NCBI RefSeq assembly: GCF_937949835.1
Contig: NZ_CALEDC010000307.1
Location: forward strand, 1 to 11,489
From: an uncultured Campylobacter sp.
GTDB lineage: Bacteria; Campylobacterota; Campylobacteria; Campylobacterales; Campylobacteraceae
DNA length: 11,489 bases
Direction of reading: 5' to 3'
The position numbers and the translations under genes are program-made. Numbering within the stretch: the first letter of the stretch is position 1; every line of letters starts with the position of its first letter. Shown piece after piece: positions 9,153 through 11,489 of the stretch. The notes beneath the pieces are model-generated. The model had not been told where the DNA came from. It did not search any database and was given only the letters and a program-made list of their open reading frames with translations.

Positions 9153-10826
9153 ATGAGAAGCGACATCATCAAAAAAGGCTATACGCGCGCGCCGCACAGA
9201 AGCTTGCTAAGAGCGACCGGGTTAAAGGACGATGACTTTGAAAAGCCCTTCATCGGCGTAGCAAACAGCTTCATAGAGATCATCCCGGGGCACTTTTTCC
9301 TCAACAAATACTCCGAAATTTTAAAAGACGAGATCCGCAAAAACGGCTGCGTGCCCTTTGAGTTTAACTGCATCGGCGTGGACGACGGCATCGCGATGGG
9401 ACACAGCGGGATGCTTTATAGCCTGCCTAGCCGCGAGCTAATCGCAAATTCGATCGAAACGGTGATGAATGCGCACGCCCTAGACGCTCTAGTTTGCATG
9501 CCAAACTGCGATAAAATCGTACCCGGCATGGTTATGGGCGCGCTTCGCGTGAACGTACCGACGGTTTTCGTTAGCGGCGGTCCGATGAAAAAGGGCTACA
9601 CCAAAAAAGGCGAGCCGATCGACCTATCTACGGCGTTTGAGGCGGTGGGTAAATTTGAAACCAAAGAGATCAGCGCCGAGGAGCTGCGCGACATCGAGTG
9701 CGCCGCCTGTCCGAGCGGGGGCAGCTGCTCGGGGATGTTTACGGCAAACTCGATGAATACGCTGTGCGAAGCGATGGGTATCGCGCTAAAAGGCAACGGC
9801 ACGGTGCCTGCGCTTACGCCTGAACGTGAGGAGCTTATCCGCGAGGCGGGACGCCGAATTTGCGAGATAGCGCTCGATGAAAAATACAAAATCCGAAACA
9901 TCGTGAACGAAAAATCTATCCAAAACGCCCTGGTAGTCGATATGGCGATGGGCGGCAGCAGCAACACCGTGCTGCACATCCTGGCTATCGCGCGCGAAGC
10001 GGGGGTAAATTTACAGATCGCGGGGCTCAACGAGATCAGCCGCAAGATCGCGCACATCGCCAAAATCAGCCCGAGCCTACCTAATATCCACATGGAGGAC
10101 ATCGACCGCGCGGGCGGACTAAGCGCCGTGATAAATGAAATTTCGCGCCGCGACAACGGGCTACTGGGTCTAGACGCGCTAACGGTAAGCGGCGAAAGCC
10201 TAGGCGAGCGTGTCAGAGCTAGCGCCATAAAAGACGAATCTGTCATCCGCAAGGTCGAAAACGCCTACTCGCAGGTCGGCGGACTGGCGATTTTGTTTGG
10301 AAATTTAGCCGAGCAGGGCTGCGTCATCAAGACCGCGGGCATCATCGGCGAGCGCAAATTTAGCGGCAAGGCGGTCTGCTTTAACAGCCAAGACGAGGCG
10401 ATAGAGGGCATCTCAAGCGGCAAGGTAAACAAAGGCGACGTGGTCGTCATCCGCTACGAAGGGCCGCGCGGAGGCCCGGGTATGCAGGAGATGCTAAGCC
10501 CAACGAGCCTAATCATGGGGCGAGGGCTGGGTGCGGACGTGGCTCTCATCACGGACGGCAGATTTAGCGGCGCGACGAGGGGACTAAGCGTCGGGCACGT
10601 GAGCCCCGAAGCTGCCGAGGGCGGCATGATCGGACTGCTACGAGACGGCGACATCATCGACATCGACGTGGATACATACGCGATCAACGTGCGCCTAAGC
10701 GAAGCCGAGATCGCCGAGCGCAGGGCTAAATTTAAGCCGATCGAAAAACCGCTGCCGTATCGCTGGCTGCGAATGTATCGCAAGCTGGTAACGAACGCTA
10801 GCAACGGAGCGATTTTGGAGGCGTAA
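9153..10826 (+). CDS. ilvD: Dihydroxy-acid dehydratase
   Basis: Removes water from 2,3-dihydroxy-3-methylbutanoate/-pentanoate to give the 2-oxo acid precursors of valine, leucine and isoleucine; cytosolic, iron-sulfur dependent. The 557 residues match the family. Visible motifs: VDDGIAMGH (76-84), [11 protein letters not shown] (116-126, ligand Cys119 with Asp120/Lys121), [18 protein letters not shown] (186-203, ligand Cys192), [26 protein letters not shown] and [10 protein letters not shown]. As in E. coli IlvD, the segment [10 protein letters not shown] lacks the extra cysteine of plant-type [2Fe-2S] enzymes. An oxygen-sensitive [4Fe-4S] cluster is therefore likely. ATG 9153 is chosen because AAGGAT sits 5-6 nt before it and known homologues begin MRSD; ATG 9123 would add ten residues. 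The gene ends inside a palindromic terminator. Confidence 0.97.
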   Translation: MRSDIIKKGYTRAPHRSLLRATGLKDDDFEKPFIGVANSFIEIIPGHFFLNKYSEILKDEIRKNGCVPFEFNCIGVDDGIAMGHSGMLYSLPSRELIANSIETVMNAHALDALVCMPNCDKIVPGMVMGALRVNVPTVFVSGGPMKKGYTKKGEPIDLSTAFEAVGKFETKEISAEELRDIECAACPSGGSCSGMFTANSMNTLCEAMGIALKGNGTVPALTPEREELIREAGRRICEIALDEKYKIRNIVNEKSIQNALVVDMAMGGSSNTVLHILAIAREAGVNLQIAGLNEISRKIAHIAKISPSLPNIHMEDIDRAGGLSAVINEISRRDNGLLGLDALTVSGESLGERVRASAIKDESVIRKVENAYSQVGGLAILFGNLAEQGCVIKTAGIIGERKFSGKAVCFNSQDEAIEGISSGKVNKGDVVVIRYEGPRGGPGMQEMLSPTSLIMGRGLGADVALITDGRFSGATRGLSVGHVSPEAAEGGMIGLLRDGDIIDIDVDTYAINVRLSEAEIAERRAKFKPIEKPLPYRWLRMYRKLVTNASNGAILEA

Positions 10827-10837
10827 ATTTACGCCTC
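10818..10837 (+). terminator. Palindromic terminator spanning the ilvD stop codon
   Basis: The arms GAGGCGTAAA and TTTACGCCTC form a perfect inverted repeat that includes the last two ilvD codons and its TAA (10824-10826). The RNA hairpin would have a GC-rich base and an AT-rich tip. The following sequence (TGCTTTAAC) has only a short T-run. Being symmetrical, it could also stop transcription from the convergent minus-strand genes. Confidence 0.6.
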
Positions 10838-10864
10838 TGCTTTAACAGATAAATTATTTATAGT

Positions 10865-11326
10865 TCAAATTTTAATAAATTTAGCTGTTATTAGTGACCA
10901 AATTTTAAAAATTTTGCATGAATTTAAACTTTTTCTCGCCATATTTGCAATTTTTTCTTTTATCCCGTTTCCTTTTTCAAGGAAGGTATTTTGAATTTCT
11001 AAAAATTCTTCCCTATCAAAGTCGCGACTGACTAGCTTTTGAGATAGTTTCATAAATTCTTTATAATCTTTTTCTAGTTCAGGAACGTATATACTTATTA
11101 AGAGGTGCAATCTACTAATTTCCATCTTTTTGTTTTCTGAATTTGGAGTTACCTTGCCTATTGCCCTATCTAATGTTTGACCTATTATTTCACTAACTAT
11201 CAAAAAAGTCTCTTCTAATTTTTGCAGCCTTATTTTTTTATCTTCCCGTTTATTAATAATCCAGCTATATACAACTTGAGTTATAATAGACAACGAAGCG
11301 CCAAGAACAATTTTAAAAATATCCAC
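10865..11326 (-). CDS. Unrecognised AT-rich gene, small single-helix membrane protein
   Basis: A 153-residue protein that I do not recognise. It starts with one hydrophobic helix (about residues 4-24, IVLGASLSIITQVVYSWII). A basic/acidic helical region follows at once, containing KREDKKIRLQKLEETFLIVS (26-45), likely coiled-coil, and the rest is mostly helical and charged. This suggests an N-terminal anchor with a cytoplasmic helical domain. The start is GTG 11326, with only weak AGAAAG before it; an in-frame stop lies nine codons upstream and no ATG is available. GC content is about 30% (107 of 360 bases in 10921-11280), against roughly 65% in the nearby ilvD row 10501-10560. This points to recent acquisition. 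The C-terminal tail (KIFKIWSLITAKFIKI) is encoded by AAATTTT-type sequence. It lies 38 nt downstream of leuC and is convergent with ilvD. Confidence 0.6.
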   Translation of the reverse strand: MDIFKIVLGASLSIITQVVYSWIINKREDKKIRLQKLEETFLIVSEIIGQTLDRAIGKVTPNSENKKMEISRLHLLISIYVPELEKDYKEFMKLSQKLVSRDFDREEFLEIQNTFLEKGNGIKEKIANMARKSLNSCKIFKIWSLITAKFIKI

Positions 11327-11364
11327 AACAAAGCTTTCTAATAAAGGTACTCATCATATTAAAT

Positions 11365-11489
11365 TTACAAATCCCTCGGATCGGCGATCTTGCCTGCGAC
11401 GGCGCTAGCTGCGGCGACGGCGGAGTTTGCCAGATATACTTCGCTCGTTCTATCGCCCATGCGGCCGACGAAATTTCGATTAGTCGTGC
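11365..11489 (-). CDS. leuC: 3-isopropylmalate dehydratase large subunit (LeuC type), C-terminal end
   Basis: The last 40 codons and the stop of a gene entering from the right edge. The sequence [20 protein letters not shown] (followed by an Ala-rich helix, GKIADPRDL) is the end of the aconitase-fold catalytic domain in the shorter LeuC/homoaconitase-like group. That group carries NRNF.GRMG followed by EVYLASP-like sequence. The enzyme isomerises 2- and 3-isopropylmalate in leucine synthesis together with LeuD and carries a [4Fe-4S] cluster; the cluster cysteines lie outside the window. leuD is not directly downstream: the AT-rich orphan gene is there instead. Family membership is likely; the choice of LeuC over a related hydrolyase rests on the fragment and on ilvD being nearby. 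Confidence 0.7.
   Translation of the reverse strand, partial: TTNRNFVGRMGDRTSEVYLANSAVAAASAVAGKIADPRDL

Noticed and set aside
9596..10252. 218-codon minus-strand frame inside ilvD
   Set aside because: It is antisense to the most conserved part of ilvD and has no recognisable domain.

Overview
The window is chromosomal DNA from a campylobacterotal bacterium, most likely a relatively GC-rich Campylobacter (C. gracilis or a similar oral species is a guess). The reasons are the Campylobacter-like sequences of IlvD and RecJ, the dense AAATTT/AAAATTT runs in intergenic and coding DNA, and promoters with a clear -10 box but no obvious -35 box. Nothing indicates a phage, plasmid, IS element, CRISPR array, tRNA or rRNA.

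Layout. (1) 1-817, minus: start of a membrane-anchored DUF945-type protein, cut by the left edge, divergent from pyrG. (2) 956-4157, plus: pyrG (CTP synthase) and recJ (single-strand DNA exonuclease), overlapping by 11 nt. (3) 4158-4687: a 530-base gene-poor stretch with degenerate ~60-bp repeats, three identical AT palindromes, a 44-codon ORF and a strong hairpin. (4) 4688-5017, minus: a small single-domain cupin. (5) 5084-8949, minus: a tightly overlapping four-gene operon reading substrate-binding protein, permease, ATPase (an ABC importer of the NitT/TauT/SsuABC type), then an NnrS-family membrane protein. (6) 9153-10826, plus: ilvD (dihydroxy-acid dehydratase), ending in a palindromic terminator that spans its stop codon. 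(7) 10865-11326, minus: an AT-rich orphan gene with one membrane helix. (8) 11365-11489, minus: the last 40 codons of a leuC-type isopropylmalate dehydratase large subunit.

The most interesting point is regulatory. The ABC-nnrS operon and the cupin gene each have an Fnr/Dnr-type palindrome upstream (TTGAGCTTAATCAA and TTGATGAGCATCAA, read in the direction of each gene or its equivalent). In both, exactly 22 nt separate the palindrome from a good -10 box, which places it at about -41.5, the classic activating position for Crp/Fnr-family regulators. The ABC importer, NnrS and cupin therefore look like one co-regulated unit, probably responding to low oxygen or nitric oxide. The transported substrate cannot be told from sequence. 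ilvD and leuC are both branched-chain amino acid genes; the AT-rich orphan gene sits between them and looks acquired.
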